From Nocardiopsis prasina DSM 43845 (GTDB taxonomy: Bacteria > Actinomycetota > Actinomycetes > Streptosporangiales > Streptosporangiaceae), in the NCBI RefSeq assembly GCF_000341265.1, contig NZ_ANAE01000206.1, positions 1 to 61,460 on the forward strand: a stretch of 61,460 nt of DNA. The letters are read 5' to 3'. The notes below the pieces were generated by a model. That model was not told where the DNA came from, did no database searches, and saw only the letters and a list, made by a program, of their open reading frames with translations. Shown one piece after another: positions 16,487-24,766 of this stretch (positions are counted from its first letter, which is position 1; each line of letters starts with the position of its first letter). Made by a program: the position numbers and the translations under genes.

Positions 16487-17296
16487 TCAGCCGCGCGCTC
16501 TCGCCTGACGGAGCACGCGCGGCGCGTCCGGTCCGGCGTTGAGCAGGAGGTCGATCGCCGACAGGCGGGGCACGAAGTCGTCGGCGGGTCCACGCGTGTG
16601 CTGGCGGTACACCGGGTGGCGGAAGTCCTGCCACTCGATGGCCACCCCGTAGCGGTTCAGCGCCTCGGGGTCGAGGTAGTCCCTCGCGCCGTCGCCCGAG
16701 AGCATCGTGTCCGCTCCCGCCTTGGCACAGATCTGGGCCAACAGCTCACTCTTGTGCCCGGGGAAGTCCCCGAGCTCGCTCGCGCGCAGGACGGGTGTGT
16801 CGACACCGAACGCGCGTGTCAGCAGGCGGGTGGTGGCGATGGCCAGGTCCGCGAGGCCCTCCCACTCCGTTTCGTACAGTTGGGCGATTTCTTCCCGGTA
16901 AACGTCCCAGTAAGGTGCTTTGCGGTAACAGTGTTCAGAGAGTGCCCTGAAGTGCTTGTTGCGCCATTTCTGCGTGTTGTCAATCTTCTTGTCCAGGATG
17001 CGTTCATCGCGACTCGCCTGGGTGACGGGCACGGTGAGAAGGACCGGATCGCCCGGTCCGGCGACGTAGTTTCGGTTCTGCCAACCCCGACGTTCGAACT
17101 GAACCGTGTCAAGCATGATGAATCGGTCAGAACGGTCGATCTTGTCGATCAGTCCCAGCCAGGGCCAATAGTGCGGCTGATGGACGGCCACGCGCAGGCG
17201 CGCGGTGTCATCGCTGTTCGGGGCGGGGCTCCCGAGGTCAGGACCCGGGCCGCCGTGCGCGGGATCTGGCGCGGGGGATCGTGGCTCGCCGATCAC
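16487..17296 (-). CDS. WbqC-like family protein
   Basis: The 269-residue protein matches the WbqC family: VAVHQPHYWPWLGLIDKIDRSDRFIMLDTVQF at about residues 36-67, then RGWQNRNYV, and a later WQDFRHPVY. The family occurs in O-antigen and antibiotic sugar clusters and is thought to act on sugar amines, without a settled reaction. The first 34 residues are proline-rich and disordered. The GTG start at 17296 has AAGGAG 10 nt ahead. DNA around 16880-17110 is less GC-rich than neighbours, hinting at transfer. It begins a minus-strand run with the PIG-L and epimerase genes, gaps about 107 bp each. Confidence 0.82.
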   Translation of the reverse strand: MIGEPRSPAPDPAHGGPGPDLGSPAPNSDDTARLRVAVHQPHYWPWLGLIDKIDRSDRFIMLDTVQFERRGWQNRNYVAGPGDPVLLTVPVTQASRDERILDKKIDNTQKWRNKHFRALSEHCYRKAPYWDVYREEIAQLYETEWEGLADLAIATTRLLTRAFGVDTPVLRASELGDFPGHKSELLAQICAKAGADTMLSGDGARDYLDPEALNRYGVAIEWQDFRHPVYRQHTRGPADDFVPRLSAIDLLLNAGPDAPRVLRQARARG

Positions 17297-17571
17297 GCCG
17301 GGCGTTCTCCTTAACTCGTCGGTCGGCCGCGAGGGGATTTATCGGGACCCCATGGGGCCTCGTATAAACCGGGGGTGGTGGCCCTCCGGCGCCTCGCCGC
17401 AAATATCTTCTAATGGGTACCACCTCACGCAAGCCCGTGTATACGATTTGCGTGGCCTACATAGGACGCGAACCCGGGTGAACCCACCAGTCGTGTAGGA
17501 CGTCAACCTATCGCCGACTTTGCGGGTTAATGTCGGTCCGAAACCGATAACATTCGGAGGGTCGCAGGGCT

Positions 17572-19119
17572 GTGCGTATCGCGCGTTTCATCGGTGGGCT
17601 GCTGACCGGGCTGATCGCCCTGGTGCTGGCCGTCGCACTCTTCGTCTACTGGTTCGACTTCGCGTCGACCATGGCCGCCGCCGCGGGGATCGGCGCCCTC
17701 GGGTACGTCTTCCTGTGGATGGCCTTCGGCCTCAACCTGCTGCTGTGGACCGTGGTCGGCCTGATCAGACTGGCCGAGGGCGGGGCGCGTGCCGCCCTGC
17801 GCCGACGCCCCGAGGACCGGAGGCGGAGCGTCACCGGGGGCCGCGAACGGCAGCGGCTGCTCGTGGGGGCGGGCGCGGCCGGGGGTGCCGCGCCGATGGC
17901 CGAAGGGGGAACGGGGTCCGCCGAGACGGGCGCCGTCGACACCGTGACCCCGGGAGGGGCGCTGGTGGCGGAGGCCCCCGAGGACATCACCCTCGCCGTC
18001 ATCATCCCGGCCCACAACGAGGAGCCGGTGATCGACGCCGCGATCTCCTCAGCCCTCGGCCTGTTCGACCGCTGGGACGTCTACGTCGTCTCGGACTCGT
18101 CCAGGGACGCGACGGCCGACATCGCGGCCAGGACCGGTGTGAACGTCCTCGAACTCCTCACCAACCGGGGCAAGGCGGGGGCCATCGAGGCGGTCATCGA
18201 GGAATTCTCACTGACCGAAAACTACGACGGTGTCCTGATTCTGGACGCCGACACGGAACTCGACGCAGGGTACGTGGAGGGCGCCAAACGTCAACTCCAG
18301 GACCCCGGTGTGGCCGCCGTCGCGGGCTTCGTCGTCTCGGAGTGGAAGCCCGGGGAGCGCGGCCTGGTCGGGCGGATCATCTCGGCCTACCGGGACCGCC
18401 TCTACTTCATGCTCCAGTACTTCATGCGCTTCGGGCAGACCTGGAAGCGGGCCAACGTCGCCTTCATCGTGCCGGGGTTCGCGAGCGTGTACCGCAGCCG
18501 CGCCCTGAGGGAGATCACCGTCAACCCCCCGGGGCTGGTGATCGAGGACTTCAACATGACCTTCGAGGTGCACCACAAGCGCCTCGGCCGGATCTCGATG
18601 CGGCCGGACACCAAGGCCTACAGCCAGGACCCGTTCACGTTCGGGGACTACCGCAAGCAGGTGGGCCGCTGGACCCTCGGCTTCTGGCAGACGGTGCGCA
18701 GGCACAAGGTGTGGCCGAGTCTGTTCTGGGCGGCCCTGGCCCTGTACATCGTGGAGGTCGTGCTGGTCTCGGTGCTGTTCCTGGTGACCGTGGCGATCGC
18801 CCTGTTCGTGCTGCTGGGCACGTTCGGCGGCGAGGTGCTGGCGGGGGTGCCGTTCCTGTCCGACGGGTTCACGGCGGTGACGGCGTTCCTGCCGCTGACG
18901 GCCCTGGCCATCGGCCTGCTCGTCCCTGACTACGTGCTCACCTGCGTCATGACCATGGTCCGGCGGCGGCCCTCGTACCTCTTCTACGGCCTGTTCTTCT
19001 TCCCGATCCGGATCGTGGACTCCTACCTGGCCCTGCGGATGATCCCCAAGGCCTGGACCGCCGAGTCCGACGGACGGTGGAGCAGCCCCACCCGGGTCTC
19101 CCAAAGGGATCCCAGGTAG
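17572..19119 (+). CDS. Membrane family 2 glycosyltransferase
   Basis: The protein (515 residues) has two N-terminal membrane helices (about 6-30 and 38-62), a variable linker, then a GT2 catalytic domain from about 140: VIIPAHNEEPVIDAAI, metal-binding DAD in GVLILDADTELD, the acceptor ED pair in VIEDFNMTFEVHHK, and QVGRW in place of QxxRW. Three or more C-terminal helices follow (about 385-410, 430-455, 470-500). This layout is that of processive synthases such as PgaC and cellulose synthase, which polymerise and export a glycan. The GTG start has GGAGGG upstream. It is divergent from the epimerase-deacetylase-WbqC genes. Confidence 0.88.
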   Translation: MRIARFIGGLLTGLIALVLAVALFVYWFDFASTMAAAAGIGALGYVFLWMAFGLNLLLWTVVGLIRLAEGGARAALRRRPEDRRRSVTGGRERQRLLVGAGAAGGAAPMAEGGTGSAETGAVDTVTPGGALVAEAPEDITLAVIIPAHNEEPVIDAAISSALGLFDRWDVYVVSDSSRDATADIAARTGVNVLELLTNRGKAGAIEAVIEEFSLTENYDGVLILDADTELDAGYVEGAKRQLQDPGVAAVAGFVVSEWKPGERGLVGRIISAYRDRLYFMLQYFMRFGQTWKRANVAFIVPGFASVYRSRALREITVNPPGLVIEDFNMTFEVHHKRLGRISMRPDTKAYSQDPFTFGDYRKQVGRWTLGFWQTVRRHKVWPSLFWAALALYIVEVVLVSVLFLVTVAIALFVLLGTFGGEVLAGVPFLSDGFTAVTAFLPLTALAIGLLVPDYVLTCVMTMVRRRPSYLFYGLFFFPIRIVDSYLALRMIPKAWTAESDGRWSSPTRVSQRDPR

Positions 19120-19239
19120 CCGTCGCGACCTGCGGGTATGTGAGATTCTCCGAGCATGTCCACCCCAGGGGCCCACCGTCCCGGACACCGCTTAGCCTCG
19201 ATGGAGGGGCCCCGACCCTCCTCGGGGCGCAGTCGTTGA

Positions 19240-19674
19240 ATGGGTGAAGTCGCAGTGGACAAGAGGCGTGTGTCGTTCGCGTTGTACCGGGTGCTCGCGT
19301 ACATCACGGGAGTCTTCCTGTTGGGTCTGACCTTCCTGGCCATGCCGGCGAAGTACCTGGTGGGCGAGGACTCCATGTTCCACCTGGTCGGCGCTCCCCG
19401 GGGCTGGGAGCACTGGTTCGGCCCCGAGTCGCCGCTGATGCTCTACATCGTCATGCCGCACGGCTACATCTACATGGCGTACGTGCTGGTCGTCCTGTGG
19501 GTGGCCCTCGACCGCCGCTGGGGCGCGGGCCGCACCCTGGGCGTCGTGCTCGCGGGCACCGTCCCGGTCCTCGGCTTCGTGGTCGAGCACCGGGTGGTCA
19601 GGTCCGAGCAGGCCGGGGACCTGGCCGCCGGAAGGGAGACCGGGCAGGCTCAGGAGCCCGCGACCACGGGCTGA
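19240..19674 (+). CDS. DUF3817 membrane protein
   Basis: This 144-residue protein has the DUF3817 layout: an N-terminal helix in YRVLAYITGVFLLGLTFLAMPAKYL, a central segment with PHGYIYMAYVLVVLWVALDRRW, and a third helix in GVVLAGTVPVLGFVVEHRV. The family consists of small actinobacterial membrane proteins of unknown function. Its last 25 bp overlap the convergent SURF1 gene. Confidence 0.85.
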   Translation: MGEVAVDKRRVSFALYRVLAYITGVFLLGLTFLAMPAKYLVGEDSMFHLVGAPRGWEHWFGPESPLMLYIVMPHGYIYMAYVLVVLWVALDRRWGAGRTLGVVLAGTVPVLGFVVEHRVVRSEQAGDLAAGRETGQAQEPATTG

Positions 19675-20420
19675 TCCCCGGTCTTCCGGGTGCGTCCCTC
19701 CGCCAGTTCGCGGCGCATGAGGATGATCCAGAAGACCACGGCGGAGACGCCGAACATGGCCCACTGCACGGCGTAGCTGAGGCTGCGCCAGTTGACCGTG
19801 AACTCCGTGGGCGGTTCGGGCGGAGGCACCGGGGTGAGCCCGTCGACGGCGGGCTCGCTCTCGGGCAGGGTGACGTAGGCCGCGTAGAGGCGCTGGTCCC
19901 ACTCTCCGACCAGCACGGACGGGGCGATCCGCTCGACCGTCCCCACCTCGGGTGAGCCCATGGGGACGACCCCCTCCGCCGCGTCCTGCGGAGGCTGGAG
20001 CCAACCGGTGACGGTGACGTCCCCCTCGGGAACGGGCGGCAGCCCGGTGCCGTCCTCCGTCCAGCCACGGCTGACGGTCATGGCCACCCCTTCCTCGGTG
20101 ACGAGGGGAAGGACCAGCACGTAGCCCTCGACCCCGTCCAGGCGCCGGGGCACGAGGAGCTGGGACTCCGCGTCGAAGTGTCCGGATACCTCGACCGCCG
20201 TGTTGGTCGTGAGGTTCGGGTGCAGGAACTCGCCGGGTTCACCCAGGTCGGAGACGGGGATGGCGTCGGCCAGGTCCTCGACCGGGTTGGTGATGACGTC
20301 GCGGTCGGGTTCGAAGGCGCGGGTGCCCTGCCAGTAGGTGCCCGCGACGCACACGACGACCACGAGGACGGCCAGCAGGTGCAGGCCGACCCAGCGCGGG
20401 CTGAAGAGCGGAGATCTCAC
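19650..20420 (-). CDS. SURF1 family protein
   Basis: SURF1 proteins help assemble cytochrome c oxidase, probably by handing on haem a. The 256-residue protein has the required two membrane helices, one at residues 10-28 (WVGLHLLAVLVVVVCVAGTYWQ) and one near 220-240 (YAVQWAMFGVSAVVFWIILMRREL), with the outer domain between them (EVSGHFDAESQLLVPRR, MTVSRGWTED, VTGWLQPP). The C-terminus overlaps the convergent DUF3817 gene by 25 bp. The length fits actinobacterial SURF1. Confidence 0.92.
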   Translation of the reverse strand: MRSPLFSPRWVGLHLLAVLVVVVCVAGTYWQGTRAFEPDRDVITNPVEDLADAIPVSDLGEPGEFLHPNLTTNTAVEVSGHFDAESQLLVPRRLDGVEGYVLVLPLVTEEGVAMTVSRGWTEDGTGLPPVPEGDVTVTGWLQPPQDAAEGVVPMGSPEVGTVERIAPSVLVGEWDQRLYAAYVTLPESEPAVDGLTPVPPPEPPTEFTVNWRSLSYAVQWAMFGVSAVVFWIILMRRELAEGRTRKTGDQPVVAGS

Positions 20421-20625
20421 CCGACCAGGCTATGTCCGCCCTCCGAGCGGCCGCTCATGACCCCGTGTTGACGATGCCCACACCCCGCTTGGTCGGGCCA
20501 CGCCCCAGGAATGACGATCACTTTAAGTAGTTTCTCGTGACACAGGGTTGTTATTCGTGGGTGTGGTGGGTAGTGTCTCTAACAACGCGGAACGACAAGA
20601 TCGCTTCCACGTGGCAGACCTTTAA

Positions 20626-20658
20626 GGCCGCGACTCCAGGGGGGAGGAGTCGCAGGCC
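20626..20658. terminator. Hairpin 1 of three stacked hairpins
   Basis: GCGACTCC (20630-20637) pairs perfectly with GGAGTCGC (20646-20653), and GGCC on each side extends the stem across one bulged base. It is the leftmost of three consecutive hairpins within 140 bp. The gap from 20421 to 20625 contains no gene and has an AT-richer stretch with TTTAAG near 20522 and 20620. Confidence 0.4.
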
Positions 20659-20668
20659 GCTTCCCAGA

Positions 20669-20717
20669 GCGAGGGTTGCCTCCGTACTTTGAGGGGGGAT
20701 GCGGAGGCGACCCTCGC
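20669..20717. terminator. Hairpin 2 of three stacked hairpins
   Basis: GCGAGGGTTGCCTCCG (20669-20684) pairs with CGGAGGCGACCCTCGC (20702-20717) over 16 positions, with one G-T pair or mismatch depending on strand, around a 17-nt loop. It lies between the other two hairpins. It may be a transcript end or a structured RNA element. Confidence 0.4.
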
Positions 20718-20727
20718 CACCTCGTAG

Positions 20728-20765
20728 ACGGGGACGTTTCCACTGTTCAGTGGGAACGTCCCCGT
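20728..20765. terminator. Hairpin 3 of three stacked hairpins
   Basis: ACGGGGACGTTTCCACT (20728-20744) pairs with AGTGGGAACGTCCCCGT (20749-20765) around a GTTC loop, with one wobble position. It is 17 nt past the intact-frame stop (20782) of the frameshifted minus-strand gene, which fits a terminator for that gene. Confidence 0.6.
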
Positions 20766-20781
20766 TCTCGTTCGCCGGAGA

Positions 20782-21226
20782 TCAGGGTTTGAGCTCCGAA
20801 CCGACGAGTTCGACATCGGCCCTGCTGAAGCGATCGAGTCGGCCCGGCAGCAACCCCATGCGCTCGGCGGTCACTTCGAACATCCCCCTGGATCAGGCCG
20901 TGCTCCACGGCCCGGGGTACCTGCCAGGACTCCAGCCCCAGCCAGCGGGCGAGCTGGACGGGGCCGAAGTCCATGACCCTGCCCGGCTTGGAACGACCGG
21001 CCGTCGCGGGAGCGGAGACGGTCGCCGAGGCGTCCGAAGCGGCCAGGTCCGCGAGAATACTGGCCACTCTGTCCGGAAGGGTCTTCGCGAGGGACTCGGA
21101 CCATCTGGTGTCGTTGATGTCGGGCGGAGGGACGAGACCGCGATTGCGCGCCCGACGCAGTTGGTCGTGGGTCATGCCCAGCCACTGGGCGAGTTGGATC
21201 GGGCCGAAGTTCCGGGTACCGCTCAC
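20782..21226 (-). pseudogene. Frameshifted gene with two repeated helix-turn-helix-like segments
   Basis: The start is a GTG at 21226 behind GGAGG. The protein repeats one segment: FGPIQLAQWLGMTHDQLRRARNRGLVPPPD at residues 6-35 and FGPVQLARWLGLESWQVPRAVEHGLIQG further on. These look like DNA-binding helices. At a run of five C (20884-20888; G on the coding strand) the frame breaks. Removing one base restores MFEVTAERMGLLPGRLDRF and a tail ending ELKP, with stop at 20782. Without this, the frame runs on with arginine-rich sequence to 20747. The cause is either a real frameshift or a sequencing error. I do not recognise the family by name. Confidence 0.6.
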
Positions 21227-21380
21227 CGTGGAGCGCCTCCGTTCCGTGGGGGGTGGACCCTTCGACGATAGCCACGAGGGGTGACTGTCCACAGGGGTGG
21301 GCGCTCCGGGCTCCGGGGAGTCCCGGTGGGGAGCGAAGGAGGGCGGATCCCCACCGATCGGTGACCCGCCCCTCCGCTCG

Positions 21381-21578
21381 TCAGGCCTGCTTCCCCCGGC
21401 GGGCCCCGGGCGTGGGCTCACTCCGCTTGCGTTCCCCCGAGGCCTCCGTGCGGCTCCGGTGCCGTGCCGCGTACACCCGCAACGCCAGGTTGACCGCGTC
21501 GTCCCGGGTGCGGGCGCCGGAGAAACGCATGGCCTCCCGGAGTGCCTCGTCGTCGATGTCGATCCAGGTCGGGCTCAC
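21381..21578 (-). CDS. VapB-type antitoxin-like protein
   Basis: The 65-residue protein begins SPTWIDIDDEALREAMRFSGARTRDDAVNLALRVYAARHRS, the ribbon-helix-helix pattern of VapB antitoxins (type II systems) of the MSMEG-like group. The tail is rich in R, E and K. The GTG start at 21578 follows GAGGAG. A PIN-domain VapC toxin normally follows directly; none is present here, as downstream lies the frameshifted gene. It may be an orphan regulator or a relic. Confidence 0.7.
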   Translation of the reverse strand: MSPTWIDIDDEALREAMRFSGARTRDDAVNLALRVYAARHRSRTEASGERKRSEPTPGARRGKQA

Positions 21579-21669
21579 TCCGCGCTCCTCGCCGCTCGGG
21601 GATGGGGTCAGCCCATCGTCCCGCACGCGGAGCGTGACACGTGCACTACCGGACGTGTCGTGTTGCTCG

Positions 21670-22200
21670 TCAGCCCATGGTCTTCTGTCCGTCCAGGGAC
21701 TCCCGGATGACGTCGGCGTGGCCGCAGTGCTGCGCGGTCTCACGGATGAGGTGGATCAGCACGTCACGGGCGGTCCAGGAGGCGTCCTCGGGGAACCACG
21801 GCGCGGGCGGGAGCTTCTGGCTGACCTCCAGGTGGGGAAGGGATCGGAAGTAGGTGTCGGTCTCCTCGGAGCCCCTTTCGTAGGCGGCGAGGGTGCCCTC
21901 CAGGGTCTCCTCGCCGATCAGGCGGAAGCTGTTCTCGTGGAACTCCTGTGTCTCCTGGGACTCGTAGTCGACCCCCTGCGGGCCCTCCTTGACGAAGGTC
22001 CGCCACCCGTTCTCCACCGAGGTCAGGTGTTTCACGATCCCCGCGAGGGTGAGCTCGCTCGCGGTGGTGCGCCGGGTGGCCTGCTCCTCGGCCAGCCCCT
22101 GGAGGGTGGTGAGCAGGAAGGCCCGCTGCTGGGCCAGGAAGGCCAGCAGCGCCTCCCGCTCGACCTCGACCTGGTTCTTCTTCTCGATGACCTCGACCAT
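21670..22200 (-). CDS. DinB/DUF664 family protein
   Basis: This 176-residue protein is a four-helix DinB-like member. The metal-binding histidines are visible as KHLTSVENGW (about residues 58-67) and as HLIRETAQHCGHADVIRE near the C-terminus, the diagnostic HxxxH of the family. DinB-like proteins include metal-dependent thiol S-transferases that use mycothiol or bacillithiol. The actual substrate is unknown. It lies 78 bp from the divergent alpha/beta hydrolase fold gene. Confidence 0.87.
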   Translation of the reverse strand: MVEVIEKKNQVEVEREALLAFLAQQRAFLLTTLQGLAEEQATRRTTASELTLAGIVKHLTSVENGWRTFVKEGPQGVDYESQETQEFHENSFRLIGEETLEGTLAAYERGSEETDTYFRSLPHLEVSQKLPPAPWFPEDASWTARDVLIHLIRETAQHCGHADVIRESLDGQKTMG

Positions 22201-22347
22201 GGGAACTCCTCCGCGTCCGTCTCGTCGCCTCGACCCTAGGAAGCATGGCGGTCAGCTACTGGCCTCCATTGGCTGGCCATGACCGGGTTTTCTGGTCTCA
22301 TTGAAAGCACTGTGGATAACCTGGCGGTCTGGCGACCCGGAGGTTCC

Positions 22348-23115
22348 ATGGCCCTGATTCCGCTCCAGTACCGGCTCGACGGCCCCAGGCACGCGCCCGT
22401 CGTGCTGCTCGTGCCGCCGTTCGGAACGAAGATGTCGGTCTGGGAACCCCAGATGCCCGAGCTGACCCGAAGCCGCCAGGTGCTGCGGATCAACCACAGA
22501 GGTCACGGGTTCTCCCCGGCGCCCGAGGGGCCCTACACGGTGGAGGACCTGGCGCTGGACGTCCTCGGGATCCTGGAGGACCGGGGGTTCACGCGGGTCT
22601 CGGCGGTCGGCGGCGGCATGGGTGGTTCCCTGCTGCTGTGGATCGCCGCCAACTCACCGCGCACCCTGGAGCGGCTCGCCCTGCTGGCCGGAACCTCCCG
22701 CACACCGCCCACACACCGCTGGGACCGCGTCGCCGCCCAGGTGCGTGAGAGCGGGATGGACTCGGTCACCGCCGAGGTGGTCCTGCCCTGGTTCACCCCC
22801 GACCTCACCGAGGACCGCCCGGAGGTGGCGGGCCGGTTCACGGAGGACTTCGGCACCGTCGACCCGGGCGCCTACGCGTCGATCTGCGACGCCCTCGCCG
22901 GGATGGACCAGCGCAACCTGGTCTCCGGTGTGCGCGTGCCGACCCTGGTCGCCTCCGCCGCGCACGACCCCCTGCTGCCTCCCGGACACGGGCGCCGCCT
23001 GGCCGACGGCATCTCCGACGCGCGGTTCGAGGTGGTCTCCGGCGCCGCGCACCTGCTGGGGGTGGAACGCGCCGACCGGGTCAACGAACTGCTCATGGAG
23101 CACGTCGCGGCCTGA
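22348..23115 (+). CDS. Alpha/beta hydrolase fold protein lacking the nucleophile serine
   Basis: The 255-residue protein has the alpha/beta hydrolase core: oxyanion region VVLLVPPFGTKMSVWEPQMPEL, RINHRGHGFSPAP, and the nucleophile elbow VSAVGGGMGGSLLLWIA. In active members the elbow reads GxSxG; here it is G88-G-G90-M-G92, so the serine is glycine. The acid (ASAAHDPLLPP) and the histidine (GAAHLLGVERAD) remain. This suggests a binding or scaffold role, or a non-serine mechanism. I start at the ATG at 22348, where GGAGG sits 5 nt upstream; the frame is open 23 codons further. Confidence 0.8.
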   Translation: MALIPLQYRLDGPRHAPVVLLVPPFGTKMSVWEPQMPELTRSRQVLRINHRGHGFSPAPEGPYTVEDLALDVLGILEDRGFTRVSAVGGGMGGSLLLWIAANSPRTLERLALLAGTSRTPPTHRWDRVAAQVRESGMDSVTAEVVLPWFTPDLTEDRPEVAGRFTEDFGTVDPGAYASICDALAGMDQRNLVSGVRVPTLVASAAHDPLLPPGHGRRLADGISDARFEVVSGAAHLLGVERADRVNELLMEHVAA

Positions 23116-23116
23116 G

Positions 23117-23527
23117 TCAGGCCCCTTCGGGCAACGGGATCAGGGGGCTGTTGACCTCCAGGAGGTAGCCGTCCGGGTCGCGGAAGTGCGCGGCGCGGAT
23201 GCCCCACGCCGTCCAGTCGCGGGGCTCCATCACCTGGCGGGCGCCGTCCGCGACCAGCCCCGCGGCGGTCTCGTCCACGTCGTCCACCTCGAAGATCACC
23301 GCGAGTCGGTCCTGGTGGGGCAGGGCCGGATCCGCGGTGTCGGTCTCCAGCGCCTCGGCCATCACCTCGCGTTGGTTGAGGGCCAGCCGCGTGCCCGACC
23401 GCACGTCGAACTCGGCGTAGCGGCTCTGTTCGTCGCCCCACAGGACGGGGAGTTTGAGGGTGTCGGCGTAGAAGCGGAAGCAGGCCTCGTAGTCGTTCAC
23501 GAGGAGCCTGATGAAGCTACAGCGCAT
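23117..23527 (-). CDS. VOC family (glyoxalase/bleomycin-resistance) protein
   Basis: This 136-residue protein has two betaalphabetabetabeta units: FIRLLVNDYEACFRFYADTLKLPVLWG at the N-terminus and VIFEVDDVDETAAGLVADG with AHFRDPDGYLLEVNSPL at the C-terminus. The final ExN segment holds a likely metal-ligand glutamate. Members include glyoxalases, extradiol dioxygenases and resistance proteins, so the reaction cannot be named. The ATG follows CAGGAGG. It ends 1 bp from the convergent hydrolase-like gene. Confidence 0.9.
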   Translation of the reverse strand: MRCSFIRLLVNDYEACFRFYADTLKLPVLWGDEQSRYAEFDVRSGTRLALNQREVMAEALETDTADPALPHQDRLAVIFEVDDVDETAAGLVADGARQVMEPRDWTAWGIRAAHFRDPDGYLLEVNSPLIPLPEGA

Positions 23528-23715
23528 GGGGGCCTCCTGCCGTGCGGGTTGGGTAGTCGGCACCATTCTCAGGTTCGAGCATGCCGTATGCCTGAGTATC
23601 CGTACCCGGATGACACATGGCCGGATGCGGTCACCCCGTTTTCGTCCCCGGCGTTGACCTGCGTCGCCACGGGCCGAACCCACCCCTGTCTCCTCCTCGC
23701 GGACCTGTCGCCCGG

Positions 23716-23756
23716 TGATACTTACTGTGCTCTCTTATGTGGTACATGTACTATCA
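23716..23756. promoter_or_regulatory. Palindromic operator candidate upstream of the ABC exporter operon
   Basis: GTACATGTAC (23742-23751) is a perfect 10-bp palindrome 41-50 nt before the ATPase start. Around it TGATACTTAC (23716-23725) and GTACTATCA (23748-23756) form a looser inverted pair. The region is much more AT-rich than its flanks and probably includes the promoter. The XRE protein encoded at the end of the same operon is a plausible binder. Confidence 0.4.
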
Positions 23757-23791
23757 AAAATCTAAGGAAGGCAACGAAAAGGAGGAGCTCC

Positions 23792-24766
23792 ATGACAAGC
23801 CACATGGCGCCGGGGCTGGCCAGGGCCGAGGCCCTGGCCTCCGGAGGCCAGGGCGAAGCCGTGGTACGGGTCAGCGGGCTGCGCATGGACTACGGCGACA
23901 GCCGGGTCCTGCGCGGGGTCGACCTCACGGCCCGGCGCGGCGAGATCCTCGTGCTCCTCGGGCCGAACGGGGCGGGTAAGACCACCACCGTCGAGATCCT
24001 GGAGGGCTTCCGCCGCCGCTCCGCAGGGGAGGTCGACGTCCTCGGATCGGACCCCGACCACGGCGACGAGGAGTGGCGTGCGCGGATCGGCGTGGTCCTC
24101 CAGTCCTGGCGCGACCACGGTTCCTGGAGGGTGCGCGACCTCCTCCACCACTTCGGCCGGTACTACGCCCCCCACTCCTCGGCCCAACGGGTCCGCCCCC
24201 ACGACACCGACGCCCTCCTGGAGCTCGTCGGCCTCAGCGAACACGCCGCCAAGCGTGTTCGGACCCTCTCGGGAGGGCAGCGCCGCCGCCTCGACGTCGC
24301 CATCGGCATCGTCGGCCGCCCCGAACTCCTCTTCCTCGACGAACCCACCGCCGGTTTCGACCCCCGGGCCCGCCGCGACTTCCACGACCTCGTGTTCCGG
24401 CTAGCCGACGAGGAGGACACCACCATCGTGCTCACCACCCATGACCTCGACGAGGCCGCCAAGATCGCGGACCGCATCCTGCTCCTCGCCGGGGGCCGGA
24501 TCGTCGCGGACGGCAGTCCCGACCAGCTGGCCTCCCTCGTCGAACAGGACAGTGAGGTCACCTGGACGGTCGACGGACAGCGCCACCTGCACAGCACCGA
24601 CAGCCCCGCCAGGCACATAGCGGAGCTGTACGCCGTCCACGGGGACGGGATCACAGAACTGAGAGTGACCCGACCGTCCCTGGAGGACGTCTACCTGGCC
24701 ATGGTCCAACGGCACGAGGACGGGGAAGCCGAGCTCGCCGCCGAGTTTTCGAAGGAGACCCGATGA
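23792..24766 (+). CDS. ABC exporter ATP-binding protein
   Basis: The 324-residue ATPase has Walker A GPNGAGKTTTVEILEG, signature LSGGQRRRLDVAIGIVGRPELLFLDEPTAGFD (Walker B included) and the switch histidine TTHDLDEAAKIADR. It belongs to the DrrA/CcmA-like exporter group used for drug, lipid or peptide efflux. The ATG follows AAGGAGGAG. The permease start overlaps its stop (24763-24766), so the two are coupled. Confidence 0.95.
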   Translation: MTSHMAPGLARAEALASGGQGEAVVRVSGLRMDYGDSRVLRGVDLTARRGEILVLLGPNGAGKTTTVEILEGFRRRSAGEVDVLGSDPDHGDEEWRARIGVVLQSWRDHGSWRVRDLLHHFGRYYAPHSSAQRVRPHDTDALLELVGLSEHAAKRVRTLSGGQRRRLDVAIGIVGRPELLFLDEPTAGFDPRARRDFHDLVFRLADEEDTTIVLTTHDLDEAAKIADRILLLAGGRIVADGSPDQLASLVEQDSEVTWTVDGQRHLHSTDSPARHIAELYAVHGDGITELRVTRPSLEDVYLAMVQRHEDGEAELAAEFSKETR

